Assembly (NCBI RefSeq): GCF_900142385.1
Contig: NZ_FRAQ01000001.1
Span: 1,178,001 to 1,242,000, forward strand
Direction: 5' to 3'
DNA length: 64,000 bases
Origin: Marinobacter antarcticus
Lineage (GTDB): Bacteria; Pseudomonadota; Gammaproteobacteria; Pseudomonadales; Oleiphilaceae
Position 1 is the stretch's first letter. Every line of letters starts with the position of its first letter. Under the pieces are notes generated by a model, which saw only the letters and a list, made by a program, of their open reading frames with translations, was not told where the DNA came from and searched no databases. A program made the position numbers and the translations under genes. This document shows, one piece after another, positions 38,842-47,852 of the stretch.

Positions 38842-39591
38842 ATGCCGGTGAAGGACCTAGAACAGCATAAAAAAATCGCCGTACTGATAGATGCCGACAA
38901 CGCCCAGCTTTCAAAGCTGCCGCTGATCATTGAGGAGTTATCCTCCCATGGTCACGTCGTTGTAAAGCGCGCCTACGGAGACTGGTCAGTTGACAGCCTG
39001 AAAAACTGGAAGAATGTGCTGAACGAACTGGCGATACAGCCCATTCAGCAATTTGCCTATACCAAGGGTAAGAATGCGACAGACGCATCCATGATCATCG
39101 ATGCCATGGATCTGCTTTACTCCCAGAAATTCGATGCCTTCGCACTGGTTTCCAGTGATAGCGATTTCACCAAACTCGCCTCCCGGTTGAGAGAATCGGA
39201 AATCTATGTGTTCGGGGTGGGGGAGAAGAAAACGCCCGTTTCCTTTCGCAGTGCCTGTGACGACTTCCTGTTTACAGAAAACCTGGAATACACCGAAGAA
39301 GCTTCAGATCAGCCAGTTGTTGCTCAATCCCGGCAGAAGCCAAAAGAAAAACTTCCCGAAGAAATTGTCCTGCTGAAAAGAGCCTGGGAGCAAACCCAGG
39401 ATGATCAGGGCTGGGCAACATTTTCCGCGGCTGGCTCCTTCCTTAAACGAACTCGCCCGGATTTTGATCCCAGAACTTACGGCGCGAAAAAGTTCTCTGA
39501 GTTACTGGTTGGTAAGCCTGAGTATTTTACGGTTAAAAAGGGGACTAGCGGGCAGGGATACAGGGCGTATAAGCCGGCGGATGGTGAGTAG
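38842..39591 (+). CDS. NYN-domain ribonuclease-like protein with LOTUS/OST-HTH tail
   Basis: 249 residues. N-terminal NYN (PIN-like) fold: IAVLIDADNAQ with D17 and D19, KGKNATDASMIIDAMDLLYSQKFDAFALVSSDSDFTKLASRLRE with the acidic residues expected for a metal-dependent RNase. The C-terminal part (about 172-245: EEIVLLKRAWEQTQDDQGWATFSAAGSFLKRTRPDFDPRTYGAKKFSELLVGKPEYFTV) is a LOTUS/OST-HTH domain that binds RNA, often G-rich or structured. RNA cleavage or processing is inferred; no substrate is known to me. AAGGGA precedes the ATG. The tRNA-Phe gene lies convergently downstream. Confidence 0.88.
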   Translation: MPVKDLEQHKKIAVLIDADNAQLSKLPLIIEELSSHGHVVVKRAYGDWSVDSLKNWKNVLNELAIQPIQQFAYTKGKNATDASMIIDAMDLLYSQKFDAFALVSSDSDFTKLASRLRESEIYVFGVGEKKTPVSFRSACDDFLFTENLEYTEEASDQPVVAQSRQKPKEKLPEEIVLLKRAWEQTQDDQGWATFSAAGSFLKRTRPDFDPRTYGAKKFSELLVGKPEYFTVKKGTSGQGYRAYKPADGE

Positions 39592-39603
39592 GCAGAAACA
39601 ACA

Positions 39604-39624
39604 AAACCCGCACAAGGCGGGTTT
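39604..39624 (-). terminator. Terminator between NYN gene and tRNA-Phe
   Basis: AAACCCGC (39604-39611) pairs with GCGGGTTT (39617-39624). On the minus strand the stem runs into TTTTGTTGTTT, so it ends the tRNA transcript well. It may also serve the NYN gene. Confidence 0.8.
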
Positions 39625-39639
39625 CATCTTAATTCTTAA

Positions 39640-39715
39640 TGGTGCCCGGAGGCGGAATCGAACCACCGACACGAGGATTTTCAATCCTCTGCTCTACCAA
39701 CTGAGCTATCCGGGC
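39640..39715 (-). tRNA. tRNA-Phe (GAA)
   Basis: Reading the minus strand, 76 bases fold as a standard cloverleaf: acceptor GCCCGGA/TCCGGGC, D-arm GCTCAGTTGGTAGAGC, anticodon stem GAGGA/TCCTC with loop TTGAAAA (anticodon GAA at 39682-39680), T-arm with GGTTCGATTCC, discriminator A and encoded CCA. Confidence 0.98.
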
Positions 39716-39746
39716 AAGTTGCTATACTACTGTGCAACGGGGCGCT

Positions 39747-39775
39747 ATTAAACCGGTTTCGGTGTGGTGAGTCAA
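39747..39775 (-). promoter_or_regulatory. tRNA-Phe promoter with GC-rich discriminator
   Basis: On the minus strand TTGACT (39775-39770) and TTTAAT (39752-39747) are spaced by 17 bases. They are followed by AGCGCCCCG, a GC-rich discriminator of the kind linked to stringent (ppGpp) control of stable RNA genes. Confidence 0.75.
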
Positions 39776-39836
39776 GGCCGGCTCGGAAAATTTTCTGAAT
39801 CTTTTCAGGCCTGCTCAGGCTTTGACCAAACCGGAG

Positions 39837-40109
39837 TTATTGCTCTGGCGGTACGTAGCCTTCGGCTTTGTCGAAAGGCTCGTTATTGAAGTAATGCTGC
39901 ATCTGCGCCTGCAGGTATTTGCGTGTGTTGGGATCCATCAGGCTCAGGTGTTTTTCGTTGATCAGCATGGTTTGCTCGTGTTGCCATTCTTCCCAAGCCT
40001 GCTTCGATATGTTCTCGAAAATGTCCTGGCCTCTTGCACCGGGCATGGGTGGAAAATCGAGACCTTCGAGTTCTTTCTGGTGTTTGCGGCAAAAAACGGT
40101 GCGGCTCAT
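39837..40109 (-). CDS. yggX: Probable Fe(2+)-trafficking protein YggX
   Basis: 90 residues, exact family length. [70 protein letters not shown] is diagnostic, with C7 conserved. It helps protect Fe-S proteins from oxidative damage in enteric bacteria. It lies downstream of mutY, as in E. coli. Confidence 0.96.
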   Translation of the reverse strand: MSRTVFCRKHQKELEGLDFPPMPGARGQDIFENISKQAWEEWQHEQTMLINEKHLSLMDPNTRKYLQAQMQHYFNNEPFDKAEGYVPPEQ

Positions 40110-40193
40110 GTTCGCTCCTGTCTTGATGAGTGCGATATGGGAATGGCCGGATGATAACAGATCGTGCCCGTTAAGCGTGCGAGCCCTCTGGTC

Positions 40194-41261
40194 TCAGAGC
40201 AAGGTGGCCTGTTCCGGATTCGTGAGCAGGGTGCGGATCGGCGCCGGCAGGCCTAGGGCCAATGCTTCGTGCCGGTGCAGCCACTTCTGTTGAGCGTCAT
40301 CTCGGATGCTGTTTTGCCCGGTCACGCCCAGACGCGCGGGCTGGATATGCAGGTGGTAATGGGAAAACGTGTGGCGGAAGCCGCCGATCAGTTCCGGTTC
40401 TCCGCAATCAAACCCAAGGCTCTGCTCACATGCTTCCTGCAGTTCGTCGGCGCCATAGGCCGGATCCAGTTCCGGCAGGCTCCAGAGGCCGCCCCAGATG
40501 CCACTGGGCGGACGTCGCTCCAGCAGGATGCGGCCTTCCTGGTCTTCCAGTATGACCATCCAGGTGGTTTTCTCGGGTTTGGCTTTTTTCGGTTTGGAGC
40601 CGGGGTAGAGGCTGGTCTCTCCTCTGGCGTATGCCGTGCAGCCCTGTTGCAAGGGGCAGTCATCGCAGGCGGGACGGCTGCGGGTGCAGACCGTCGCGCC
40701 CAGATCCATGATGCCCTGGGTGTAATCGCGAGCCCGCTCATCCGGCGTGTGCGCTTCGGCATGCTCCCACAGCTGCTTCAGTACTGCGGTTTGCCCGGGC
40801 CAACCGGGAACGGCATGGTAGCGAGTCAGTACCCGCTTTACATTGCCATCAAGGATGGCAGCGCGCTTGCCAAACGCCTGGGCAAGGATCGCACCGGCGG
40901 TAGAACGGCCTATGCCTGTCAGGGTTTCCAGCTCTTCCTGAGTGTCAGGAAACGTACCACCAAAATCGTCCATAACGGATCGGGCGGCTTTCTGGAGGTT
41001 GCGTGCACGGGCGTAATAGCCAAGCCCGGACCAATGGCTGAGTACGTCATCAACCGGCGATTCCGCAAGAGCGCACGTATCGGGGAAACGCTCCATGAAA
41101 GCCTGAAAGTAGGGGATAACGGTTGCAACCTGGGTTTGCTGAAGCATGATTTCAGAAACCCACACCCGGTAGGCGTTACGGTTATGGTGCCACGGCAGGT
41201 CGTGCCTGCCGTGTTGGTCGTACCATGTCAGAAGGTTTTCAGCGAAGCAGTCTGCTGTCAC
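40194..41261 (-). CDS. mutY: A/G-specific adenine glycosylase
   Basis: 355 residues (E. coli 350). It removes adenine mispaired with 8-oxoguanine. Helix-hairpin-helix LTGIGRSTAGAILAQAF followed by the catalytic aspartate in AILDGNVKRVLTRY; the glutamate lies in SEIMLQQTQVATV. The 4Fe-4S cluster is C-X6-C-X2-C-X5-C (CTRSRPACDDCPLQQGC). The C-terminal NUDIX-like domain reads 8-oxoG. Translation starts at GTG 41261, overlapping the asmA-family stop (GTGA), so coupling is likely. It shields yggX's iron-sulfur theme, since MutY itself is an Fe-S enzyme. Confidence 0.96.
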   Translation of the reverse strand: MTADCFAENLLTWYDQHGRHDLPWHHNRNAYRVWVSEIMLQQTQVATVIPYFQAFMERFPDTCALAESPVDDVLSHWSGLGYYARARNLQKAARSVMDDFGGTFPDTQEELETLTGIGRSTAGAILAQAFGKRAAILDGNVKRVLTRYHAVPGWPGQTAVLKQLWEHAEAHTPDERARDYTQGIMDLGATVCTRSRPACDDCPLQQGCTAYARGETSLYPGSKPKKAKPEKTTWMVILEDQEGRILLERRPPSGIWGGLWSLPELDPAYGADELQEACEQSLGFDCGEPELIGGFRHTFSHYHLHIQPARLGVTGQNSIRDDAQQKWLHRHEALALGLPAPIRTLLTNPEQATLL

Positions 41262-43459
41262 TTGAACAGGCCTTTGAGAGCATCTTTTACCTTCTCGCCT
41301 GAGCCTTCGCCGAGTTTCTCTTCCAGCTTTTCACGGACTTTTTCTTCAGCTTTGCCTTTCGCCTTGTCGACTTCTGCCTTGGCCTTTTTGCGCGCGGCGT
41401 TTTCCGCAATGGTTTTCAGTGTGTCGCGGAAGCGGGAGCCGTCAAAGGAACACAGGCTTGCTGCGCCCGCAGAGAAGTCGCCGCGGCATTCCACCGGTAT
41501 AACAACGTCTTCCACGTATTCAGTTACACGGCAAGCGTTGTCACGGTGGATTTCGCCGACGATTCGCAGGCCCAGCTCGTAGTCGACGAGGGTCTGCTTC
41601 ATATCAATCGTGCCATTACCTTCCAGCTTCATGCCTGCCAGCGAGGCGACCAGGTCTGTGTTGTCGAAGATGTTGCCGTTGATGTCCAGAGTGCCGCGCA
41701 TGTCATTGAATGGCGTTGTGTCACCCCAGTCATCGGTTGTCAGTTGGTCCTGGTTGACCAGAGCAATCCCCTGGCAAGCCATGCGGGTCAGATTCATTTT
41801 CCGGAACTCACCTTTGGCAAGGTTGAAGCTGATCTGGCCGTCGGCCTTTTCTCTCAGAACCGAGATGCGGTTGCCGGAGGTGGTCGCATTTATCTTGAGG
41901 TTGGCGCCACCGGCAAGCATGGTGACTTCTGCCAGGTCAGCCAGCAGTGGAAGAGTTTGAACATTGCTTACATCAGAATTGATTGCCCACTTCGGGGTGT
42001 CGGTGCGGGCATCAATGGTGGCGTTGGAGCCAAAGCTGCCTTCATAAAGCTTGCCGCTGAACTCGTCCACTTTCAGCAGGCCTTTGCTGGCCGTTGTGCT
42101 GGCTTTGATTTCCTTGATGGTGAGGTTGCTCACAATCAGTTCACCCAGCCCGAAGTCGATATCCAGAAGCAGGCTGCGCAGGGTTTCCAGCGGCAGAAGG
42201 TCGCCTTCAGGGCCTGTGCCCGCCGTTTGTGCCGGGGCATCTTTTGCGGCTTCTGCACCTTCGGCTTTAGGTGGCAGGTAGCGGTCGGCGTTGAGTTTGT
42301 CGCCCTGAAGGTCGAACACAATGCCGCCGTTGTCGAGGTTATAACTGCCGGAGCCTTTGAAAGTGGTGTCATCAAGCGTGATCACGAGATCCGACAATGC
42401 AGGCTTGCCTGCAGGGCCGCCGATGCCGGTAGAAAACGCAATGGCCTGTAGTACCTCTGCGTCGGTGGTCTCAATGGCGGGCTGCCCCAGGTTTTCGAGC
42501 AGATCTTTGAGAGAAAATTCGCTAATGGCTACTTTGCCTTTCAGGGTTGGCTTGTCGCCGAAGCCCTTAACGTCAAGGTTGGTGTTCAGGGTGAGGTTTG
42601 CGAGGCTGGCGGTGAAGTCGCTCAGGGTCGCAGTTTCGTTCTCCAGGTTGGCTTTAGCTGAGCCAGCCAGCTTGGCAGTTACTGATTTGCCGCCGAACGG
42701 CTCGCCGTTCATTTTGAATACCGCTTCCAGACCGGAAACCGCGAAATCGTTCAGCCCTTCGTTGGCAGCCAGGCGCGCCTCTATGCTTCCGTCCACTGCG
42801 AATTGAGGTTGCGTTGTTTCTACCCGAAAGCCAACTTCCAGAGGAAAGTCGGAGCCCAGAGTAATGTTGCTGGCATTCACTGTGAAGTTTTCAAGTGTTA
42901 CCGTTTGGCCGTTGCGCTGATCACTGTAACGCACCTGGGCATTGCTGATCTGGACGTTTTCGACATTGAAATTGAGGGCTTCGCTGCCGCCTTGTTCACC
43001 TTCCGGAGCTGGTACCGCCTCGGGCTTGCTGGCAACATCCTGTTTGTCCTTTTGTGCATCGCCGGCTGCCGGCTCTGGCATGATACGAGTCCAGTTGCCT
43101 TCTCCCTGCTTATTAATGCTCAGGTTAGCGTCCAGGCCGTCGAGTACGAAGGTGTTTACCTGCGGTGACATGGCAATCAGCGACCAGAAATCGATCTGTG
43201 CCACCAGTTGTTTCAGTGCAACGAGGCGCTCGCCATCCAGGGTTGCTTCTACATCGTTCAGCTCAAGCCCGAGAGGAATAAAAGACCAGCCGATATCGCC
43301 TTCCAGAATCAGGTCGAGGTTGGTTTGTTCCTCAACGACTTGTTCGATTTGCGGCTTATAGTCATTCGGGTCGATGACGGCCATGGCAATCGCGATCGCG
43401 GTAACGGCGAGAACGACAAGTGCAACGATGGCGATCAGCACATAACGTATGGCTTTCAT
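41258..43459 (-). CDS. AsmA family protein
   Basis: 733 residues. One N-terminal membrane helix (about 5-29, AIRYVLIAIVALVVLAVTAIAIAMAVI) then DPNDYKPQIEQVVEEQTNLDLILEGDIGWSFIPLGLELNDV, the AsmA N-terminal signature. A long beta-rich periplasmic chain follows with a charged, Ala/Lys-rich tail of about 50 residues (coiled, AARKKAKAEVDKAKGKAEEKV). AsmA-like proteins are thought to bridge the envelope and carry phospholipids. It lies upstream of and coupled to mutY, a common Pseudomonas-type arrangement. There is a linker at about 130-160 rich in Gly/Glu/Pro. Confidence 0.9.
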   Translation of the reverse strand: MKAIRYVLIAIVALVVLAVTAIAIAMAVIDPNDYKPQIEQVVEEQTNLDLILEGDIGWSFIPLGLELNDVEATLDGERLVALKQLVAQIDFWSLIAMSPQVNTFVLDGLDANLSINKQGEGNWTRIMPEPAAGDAQKDKQDVASKPEAVPAPEGEQGGSEALNFNVENVQISNAQVRYSDQRNGQTVTLENFTVNASNITLGSDFPLEVGFRVETTQPQFAVDGSIEARLAANEGLNDFAVSGLEAVFKMNGEPFGGKSVTAKLAGSAKANLENETATLSDFTASLANLTLNTNLDVKGFGDKPTLKGKVAISEFSLKDLLENLGQPAIETTDAEVLQAIAFSTGIGGPAGKPALSDLVITLDDTTFKGSGSYNLDNGGIVFDLQGDKLNADRYLPPKAEGAEAAKDAPAQTAGTGPEGDLLPLETLRSLLLDIDFGLGELIVSNLTIKEIKASTTASKGLLKVDEFSGKLYEGSFGSNATIDARTDTPKWAINSDVSNVQTLPLLADLAEVTMLAGGANLKINATTSGNRISVLREKADGQISFNLAKGEFRKMNLTRMACQGIALVNQDQLTTDDWGDTTPFNDMRGTLDINGNIFDNTDLVASLAGMKLEGNGTIDMKQTLVDYELGLRIVGEIHRDNACRVTEYVEDVVIPVECRGDFSAGAASLCSFDGSRFRDTLKTIAENAARKKAKAEVDKAKGKAEEKVREKLEEKLGEGSGEKVKDALKGLFK

Positions 43460-43540
43460 GGTTCGGGCTTCCTTTCTTGTTGCGGGAGCTGTCTGGATTC
43501 AAGTAAATCCGGTTGCTAATACGTTAGAGGATAACGCAGG

Positions 43541-43554
43541 GTTAATAAATTAAC
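43541..43554. repeat. Inverted repeat between divergent asmA and SRPBCC genes
   Basis: GTTAAT-AA-ATTAAC. It sits in the 190-bp divergent region, which also holds ATACGTAT at 43621-43628. These may be regulator sites, with no known match offered. Confidence 0.25.
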
Positions 43555-43649
43555 AGGGCGGGAGTATGACAATGCGGTAGTGTTGGGCCAAAATGCATCC
43601 ATTGTTTTCCAGCTATATTGATACGTATAAACATAAAAAGGAGTTCGCT

Positions 43650-44111
43650 GTGGCTATTACTGTTTCGATTGAACTGCATCGGGAGTTTGAAATCCCGGGT
43701 AGCTATGATGAGGTTTTTGAGCTGCTGGCCGATGTGCCGCGCTCTGCAGGCTACTTTCCGAAAGTGCACGAATTGACGGATCTGGGAGACAACATCTACC
43801 GCTGGGAAATGGAAAAGGTGGGTGTAGACAAGCATGCAATCCAGTCCATATACGCAAGCAAGTACTTTGCAGACAAGGACGCAGGCAAAATTACCTGGGA
43901 GCCGGTAAAGGGCGAAGGTAACGGTCTGGTTCGCGGGTCCTGGGTGCTGGCTGCAAAAGGCGACAATGCCACAGCAGTGAAATTCCAGACCAGCGCTGAG
44001 CTCACACTGCCGCTGCCCGGTCTGCTGAAGCTCGCTATCAGCCCTGTTATCAAACACGAGTTCAACGGTCTGGTAGATACTTACATGAAAAATCTGAAGA
44101 AGGCCTTCTGA
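43650..44111 (+). CDS. SRPBCC (START-like) family protein
   Basis: 153 residues from GTG 43650, chosen because AAAAAGGAG lies six bases upstream; an ATG at 43593 has no ribosome site. ELHREFEIPGSYDEVFELLADVPRSAGYFPKVHELTDLGDNIYRWEMEKVG and KHEFNGLVDTYMKNLKKAF are typical of polyketide-cyclase-like SRPBCC proteins with a hydrophobic ligand cavity. The ligand is unknown. It is monocistronic, ahead of the his genes. Confidence 0.78.
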   Translation: MAITVSIELHREFEIPGSYDEVFELLADVPRSAGYFPKVHELTDLGDNIYRWEMEKVGVDKHAIQSIYASKYFADKDAGKITWEPVKGEGNGLVRGSWVLAAKGDNATAVKFQTSAELTLPLPGLLKLAISPVIKHEFNGLVDTYMKNLKKAF

Positions 44112-44179
44112 CTTTCTTGCGACCAGACTGACTATCGTGCCGATTAACCCGGCTATGGGACTCCTGTGGGCATAAAAGG

Positions 44180-44185
44180 TATAAT
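44180..44185 (+). promoter_or_regulatory. Candidate -10 of the hisB promoter
   Basis: A perfect TATAAT lies 54 bases before the hisB ATG. The -35 region 17-18 bases upstream is poor. It is the best promoter candidate for hisBHAF. Confidence 0.45.
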
Positions 44186-44238
44186 CCGCGAATTAAGTTT
44201 TCCGGCGTTGTGCCACCTAAATCTGCTACGGAGTCCCC

Positions 44239-44832
44239 ATGGCCGAACGTAAGGCTCGGGTAGAACGAAATACCCTTGAAACCCAGATCAGCGTTGAAAT
44301 CAATCTCGACGGCACCGGTAAATCCAGTTTTGATACCGGTGTGCCGTTTCTCGAGCACATGATGGAGCAGATTTCCCGTCATGGGTTGATCGATCTCACC
44401 ATCGTCTCCAGAGGCGACCTGCATATTGATGACCACCATACGGTAGAAGATGTCGGCATCACCCTTGGTCAGGCATTCAAGCAGGCGGTAGGCGATAAAA
44501 AAGGTATCCGCCGTTATGGCCACGCCTATGTGCCCCTGGATGAGGCGCTTTCCCGCGTGGTTATTGATCTCTCCGGTCGCCCTGGCCTGATTATGGAAGT
44601 GCCCTATACCCGCAGCACTGTGGGCGGCTTTGATGTGGACCTGTTTGAAGAGTTCTTCCGCGGGTTTATCAACCACGCCTTGGTGACTATGCACATTGAT
44701 AATCTTCGGGGTAAGAATACCCACCACCAGATCGAAACTGTGTTCAAAGCATTCGGCCGTGCCCTGCGTATGGCTATTGAAATGGATGAGCGCATGGCGG
44801 GTATTACACCGTCGACCAAAGGCCTGCTGTAA
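44239..44832 (+). CDS. hisB: Imidazoleglycerol-phosphate dehydratase
   Basis: 197 residues, monofunctional HisB. Two metal-binding repeats: [17 protein letters not shown] with [17 protein letters not shown], and [15 protein letters not shown] with [17 protein letters not shown]. It performs step 7 of histidine synthesis. The start ATG follows GGAG at good spacing. First gene of hisB-hisH-hisA-hisF. Confidence 0.97.
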   Translation: MAERKARVERNTLETQISVEINLDGTGKSSFDTGVPFLEHMMEQISRHGLIDLTIVSRGDLHIDDHHTVEDVGITLGQAFKQAVGDKKGIRRYGHAYVPLDEALSRVVIDLSGRPGLIMEVPYTRSTVGGFDVDLFEEFFRGFINHALVTMHIDNLRGKNTHHQIETVFKAFGRALRMAIEMDERMAGITPSTKGLL

Positions 44833-44870
44833 ACCGCCGCTCTTAGCCACTTAAGGACACTGTATTAACC

Positions 44871-45512
44871 ATGAAAACCGTTGCCATCATCGACTACGGC
44901 ATGGGGAACCTTCACTCTGCCCGCAAAGCGGTAGAGCACGTGGCCCCGGATACCAGAGTTCTGGTAACCGACAACGCAGATCACATTCGTGAAGCCGACC
45001 GGGTAATTCTTCCCGGCGTCGGCGCCATACGCGACTGCATGGCGGAGATTCGCCGGCTGGGCGTGGATAAGCTGGTGCGGGAAGTTTCCCGCGACCGTCC
45101 GTTTCTCGGGATCTGTGTTGGCATGCAGGCGCTTATGTCCCGTAGCGAAGAGAACGGCGGTGTTGACTGCATCAATCTGTTTCCTTCCGAAGTGCGCTTC
45201 TTTGGCGAAAACCTGGTTGAAAACGGCGAGCGCCTGAAGGTGCCTCACATGGGATGGAACGAGGTTTACCACGCTATGGAGCATCCGCTGTGGCAGGGTA
45301 TTCCCGACGGTGATCGCTTCTACTTCGTGCACAGTTACTACGCCGAGGCGGAAGGTAATCCGGATATCGCCGGGCGCAGCCACTACGGAGTTGATCTGGC
45401 GGCTGCGGTGGCCCGGGACAATATTTTTGCTGTGCAGTTTCACCCGGAGAAAAGTGCCAGGGCAGGACTGCAGCTTCTCAAGAACTTTACTGACTGGAAC
45501 GGAACATGCTGA
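44871..45512 (+). CDS. hisH: Imidazole glycerol phosphate synthase glutaminase subunit
   Basis: 213 residues. Class I glutamine amidotransferase with nucleophile C82 in FLGICVGMQ and the His/Glu pair in QFHPEKS. It supplies ammonia to HisF. Its stop overlaps the hisA start by seven bases. Confidence 0.97.
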   Translation: MKTVAIIDYGMGNLHSARKAVEHVAPDTRVLVTDNADHIREADRVILPGVGAIRDCMAEIRRLGVDKLVREVSRDRPFLGICVGMQALMSRSEENGGVDCINLFPSEVRFFGENLVENGERLKVPHMGWNEVYHAMEHPLWQGIPDGDRFYFVHSYYAEAEGNPDIAGRSHYGVDLAAAVARDNIFAVQFHPEKSARAGLQLLKNFTDWNGTC

Positions 45513-46243
45513 TTATTCCCGCCATTGATCTCAAAGACGGAAAGTGCGTGCGGTTGCGCCAGGGCCGGATGGAAGACTCCACCGTTTTCGGTGGCGACCC
45601 GGTTGATATGGCCACCCGCTGGGTGGAAGCCGGTGCCCGCCGGCTGCACCTTGTGGATCTCAATGGCGCGTTTGCAGGTGAGCCGGTTAACGGAGAAATT
45701 GTTCAGGCCATTGCCCGCAAATACCCCGATTTGCCGATACAGATTGGCGGCGGTATTCGCACTGCAGAAACCATCGAGGCCTATCTCAAGGCCGGTGTGC
45801 AGTGGGTGATTATCGGTACCAAAGCGGTCAAAGAACCGGAATTTGTGACCGAGATGTGCAAGCGCTTCCCCGGCCACATTATTGTTGGTCTGGACGCCAA
45901 AGATGGCCGTGTAGCCACAGATGGGTGGGCCGAAGTATCCGAAGTGATGGCGACCGATCTGGCAAAGCGCTTTGCCCACGATGGCGTTGAAGCGATTGTT
46001 TACACTGACATCAATCGTGACGGCATGATGCAGGGGGTCAATGTAGAAGCGACTGCTGCGTTGGCAGAAGAGGGTGGCATTCCGGTCATCGCTTCCGGTG
46101 GCGTAACCAATATGGATGATCTCAAGCGTTTGGCGCCGGTCGCTCACAAGGGCGTCATCGGAGCTATCACTGGCCGTGCTATTTATGAGGGCACTCTGGA
46201 TGTTGCGGAAGCCCAGGCATTCTGTGACACCCTTAAAGGCTGA
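45506..46243 (+). CDS. hisA: ProFAR isomerase
   Basis: 245-residue TIM barrel. [32 protein letters not shown] starts with the catalytic aspartate, and [30 protein letters not shown] and [11 protein letters not shown] carry the phosphate and catalytic motifs. Step 4 of histidine synthesis. It overlaps hisH and lies 14 bases before hisF. Confidence 0.97.
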   Translation: MLIIPAIDLKDGKCVRLRQGRMEDSTVFGGDPVDMATRWVEAGARRLHLVDLNGAFAGEPVNGEIVQAIARKYPDLPIQIGGGIRTAETIEAYLKAGVQWVIIGTKAVKEPEFVTEMCKRFPGHIIVGLDAKDGRVATDGWAEVSEVMATDLAKRFAHDGVEAIVYTDINRDGMMQGVNVEATAALAEEGGIPVIASGGVTNMDDLKRLAPVAHKGVIGAITGRAIYEGTLDVAEAQAFCDTLKG

Positions 46244-46257
46244 ACAAGGTAGATTTT

Positions 46258-47031
46258 ATGGCACTGGCGAAGCGCATTATTCCCTGTCTGGATGTGGATA
46301 AGGGGCGTGTTGTAAAAGGGGTTAACTTTGTGGATATCCGGGACGCCGGCGATCCTGTGGAAGTGGCACGCCGCTATAACGAGCAGGGTGCTGACGAGAT
46401 CACCTTTCTGGATATCACTGCAAGCCACGAAAGCCGTGACACGACTTATGAAACGGTAGAGCGTATGGCTGCGGAAGTCTTTATTCCGCTGACGGTCGGC
46501 GGTGGTGTTCGTACCGTCGATGATATCCGCAAGCTGCTGAACGCTGGCGCAGACAAGGTGGCCATTAACACGGCCGCAGTATTCAACCCGGAGTTTGTGC
46601 GGGAAGCGGCAGAGCGCTTTGGCAGCCAGTGCATTGTGGTGGCTATTGATGCCAAGCAGGTTAGCGCCGAAGGCGAAGAGCTGCGCTGGGAGATCTTTAC
46701 CCACGGTGGCCGCAAGCCGACAGGGCTGGATGCTGTGGAATGGGCGCGCAAAATGGTAGAAATGGGTGCCGGCGAGCTCTTGCTCACAAGTATGGACAGA
46801 GACGGCACCAAGATCGGCTTTGATCTTGGCTTGACCCGTGCGGTCAGCGATGCCGTGATTGTTCCGGTAATTGCCTCAGGCGGTGTGGGTGAGCTTCAGC
46901 ATCTGGCGGATGGTGTTACCAAGGGTGGCGCAGATGCGGTGCTGGCGGCGTCTATCTTCCACTTTGGTGAGCATACGATTCCCGAAGCCAAGGCCTTCAT
47001 GAAGGCTCAGGGAATCGAAGTCCGGGATTAG
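46258..47031 (+). CDS. hisF: Imidazole glycerol phosphate synthase cyclase subunit
   Basis: 257 residues, TIM barrel paralogous to His[30 protein letters not shown] and [16 protein letters not shown] contain the two catalytic aspartates. It forms the HisHF complex. Its TAG stop overlaps by four bases the stop of the convergent deacetylase gene (TTAG at 47028-47031). Confidence 0.97.
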   Translation: MALAKRIIPCLDVDKGRVVKGVNFVDIRDAGDPVEVARRYNEQGADEITFLDITASHESRDTTYETVERMAAEVFIPLTVGGGVRTVDDIRKLLNAGADKVAINTAAVFNPEFVREAAERFGSQCIVVAIDAKQVSAEGEELRWEIFTHGGRKPTGLDAVEWARKMVEMGAGELLLTSMDRDGTKIGFDLGLTRAVSDAVIVPVIASGGVGELQHLADGVTKGGADAVLAASIFHFGEHTIPEAKAFMKAQGIEVRD

Positions 47032-47852
47032 TCCTTTTTAGCGAAAGCAGACCGGATGGTCTGCTTTTCCCCGTCTGCAAACATCCTCTGATTGTTGTTA
47101 CGGATTGCCCAGAGCCCGCTCACTGTGGCAATGGCGATGCCCTGCTCATCCAGTAGCGGAAGATGTTTTTCGAGATAATCGACGGTCACCGCGTGCGGGT
47201 GGCCGATGCCAACCGCACTGCCGTTTTCCTTTGCCCGGCGGATCAGTTCCTTGAACTGATGATCCACAAACTCTTCCGTTTGCTCATGATCCAGAAACAC
47301 GTCCCGTGTCATGGTAGGGATCTGATAAGCCTCAGCGACATTGCCTGCAATAGACGAAGCAATCGTCCGGCTGTCGACAAAATAAACGGGGTAGCGATAG
47401 AGTTCTTTCATCACCCAGTCCATAGGCTTGAGCTGCTGGGTCAGCAGGCTGCCCATGTGATTGTTCACCCCCTGCACATAGGGAATGGACTGCAGAGCAC
47501 GGCGTAAAGTGGTTGTCAGACTCAGCTCATCCATATCTGACGTTAACCCGCCGGCGCCAAGACCAAAGTTCCTGGTGTTAGCCATGGGGGCATGTAGCAT
47601 GATCTCTTTATCGCGGCTGTGTGCCAGGCGGGCAAGAGCGTTCGTGTGCGGCCGATAGGGCAGGAATGCCAAGGTCAGTGGCTGGTCCAGGTTGGCCAGG
47701 CGCTCGCCTTCGCGCAGGCTGTGCCCCATGTCATCAATGATGATGGCAATGGTTGGCGGGACATCACCTTTCGCGGGATCGGCTGCTGCCCCGCTGGCAG
47801 CAAGGCTTGTCAGGGCCAGAGTGGCAAGGGTCAGACTAAAGAGTGCCTTCAC
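47028..47852 (-). CDS. Divergent polysaccharide deacetylase family protein (YibQ-like)
   Basis: 274 residues. Signal peptide (about 1-24), then [58 protein letters not shown], the family's conserved start with DD and HAPM motifs, and [18 protein letters not shown] and [38 protein letters not shown]. Periplasmic; the true substrate is unknown. It follows ctpA with a four-base overlap and belongs to the gpmI-envC-ctpA operon, as in Pseudomonas. Confidence 0.9.
   Translation of the reverse strand: MKALFSLTLATLALTSLAASGAAADPAKGDVPPTIAIIIDDMGHSLREGERLANLDQPLTLAFLPYRPHTNALARLAHSRDKEIMLHAPMANTRNFGLGAGGLTSDMDELSLTTTLRRALQSIPYVQGVNNHMGSLLTQQLKPMDWVMKELYRYPVYFVDSRTIASSIAGNVAEAYQIPTMTRDVFLDHEQTEEFVDHQFKELIRRAKENGSAVGIGHPHAVTVDYLEKHLPLLDEQGIAIATVSGLWAIRNNNQRMFADGEKQTIRSAFAKKD

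Noticed and set aside
40269..41582. 437-codon open frame antisense to mutY
   Set aside because: Composition follows the complementary strand of mutY; no motifs.
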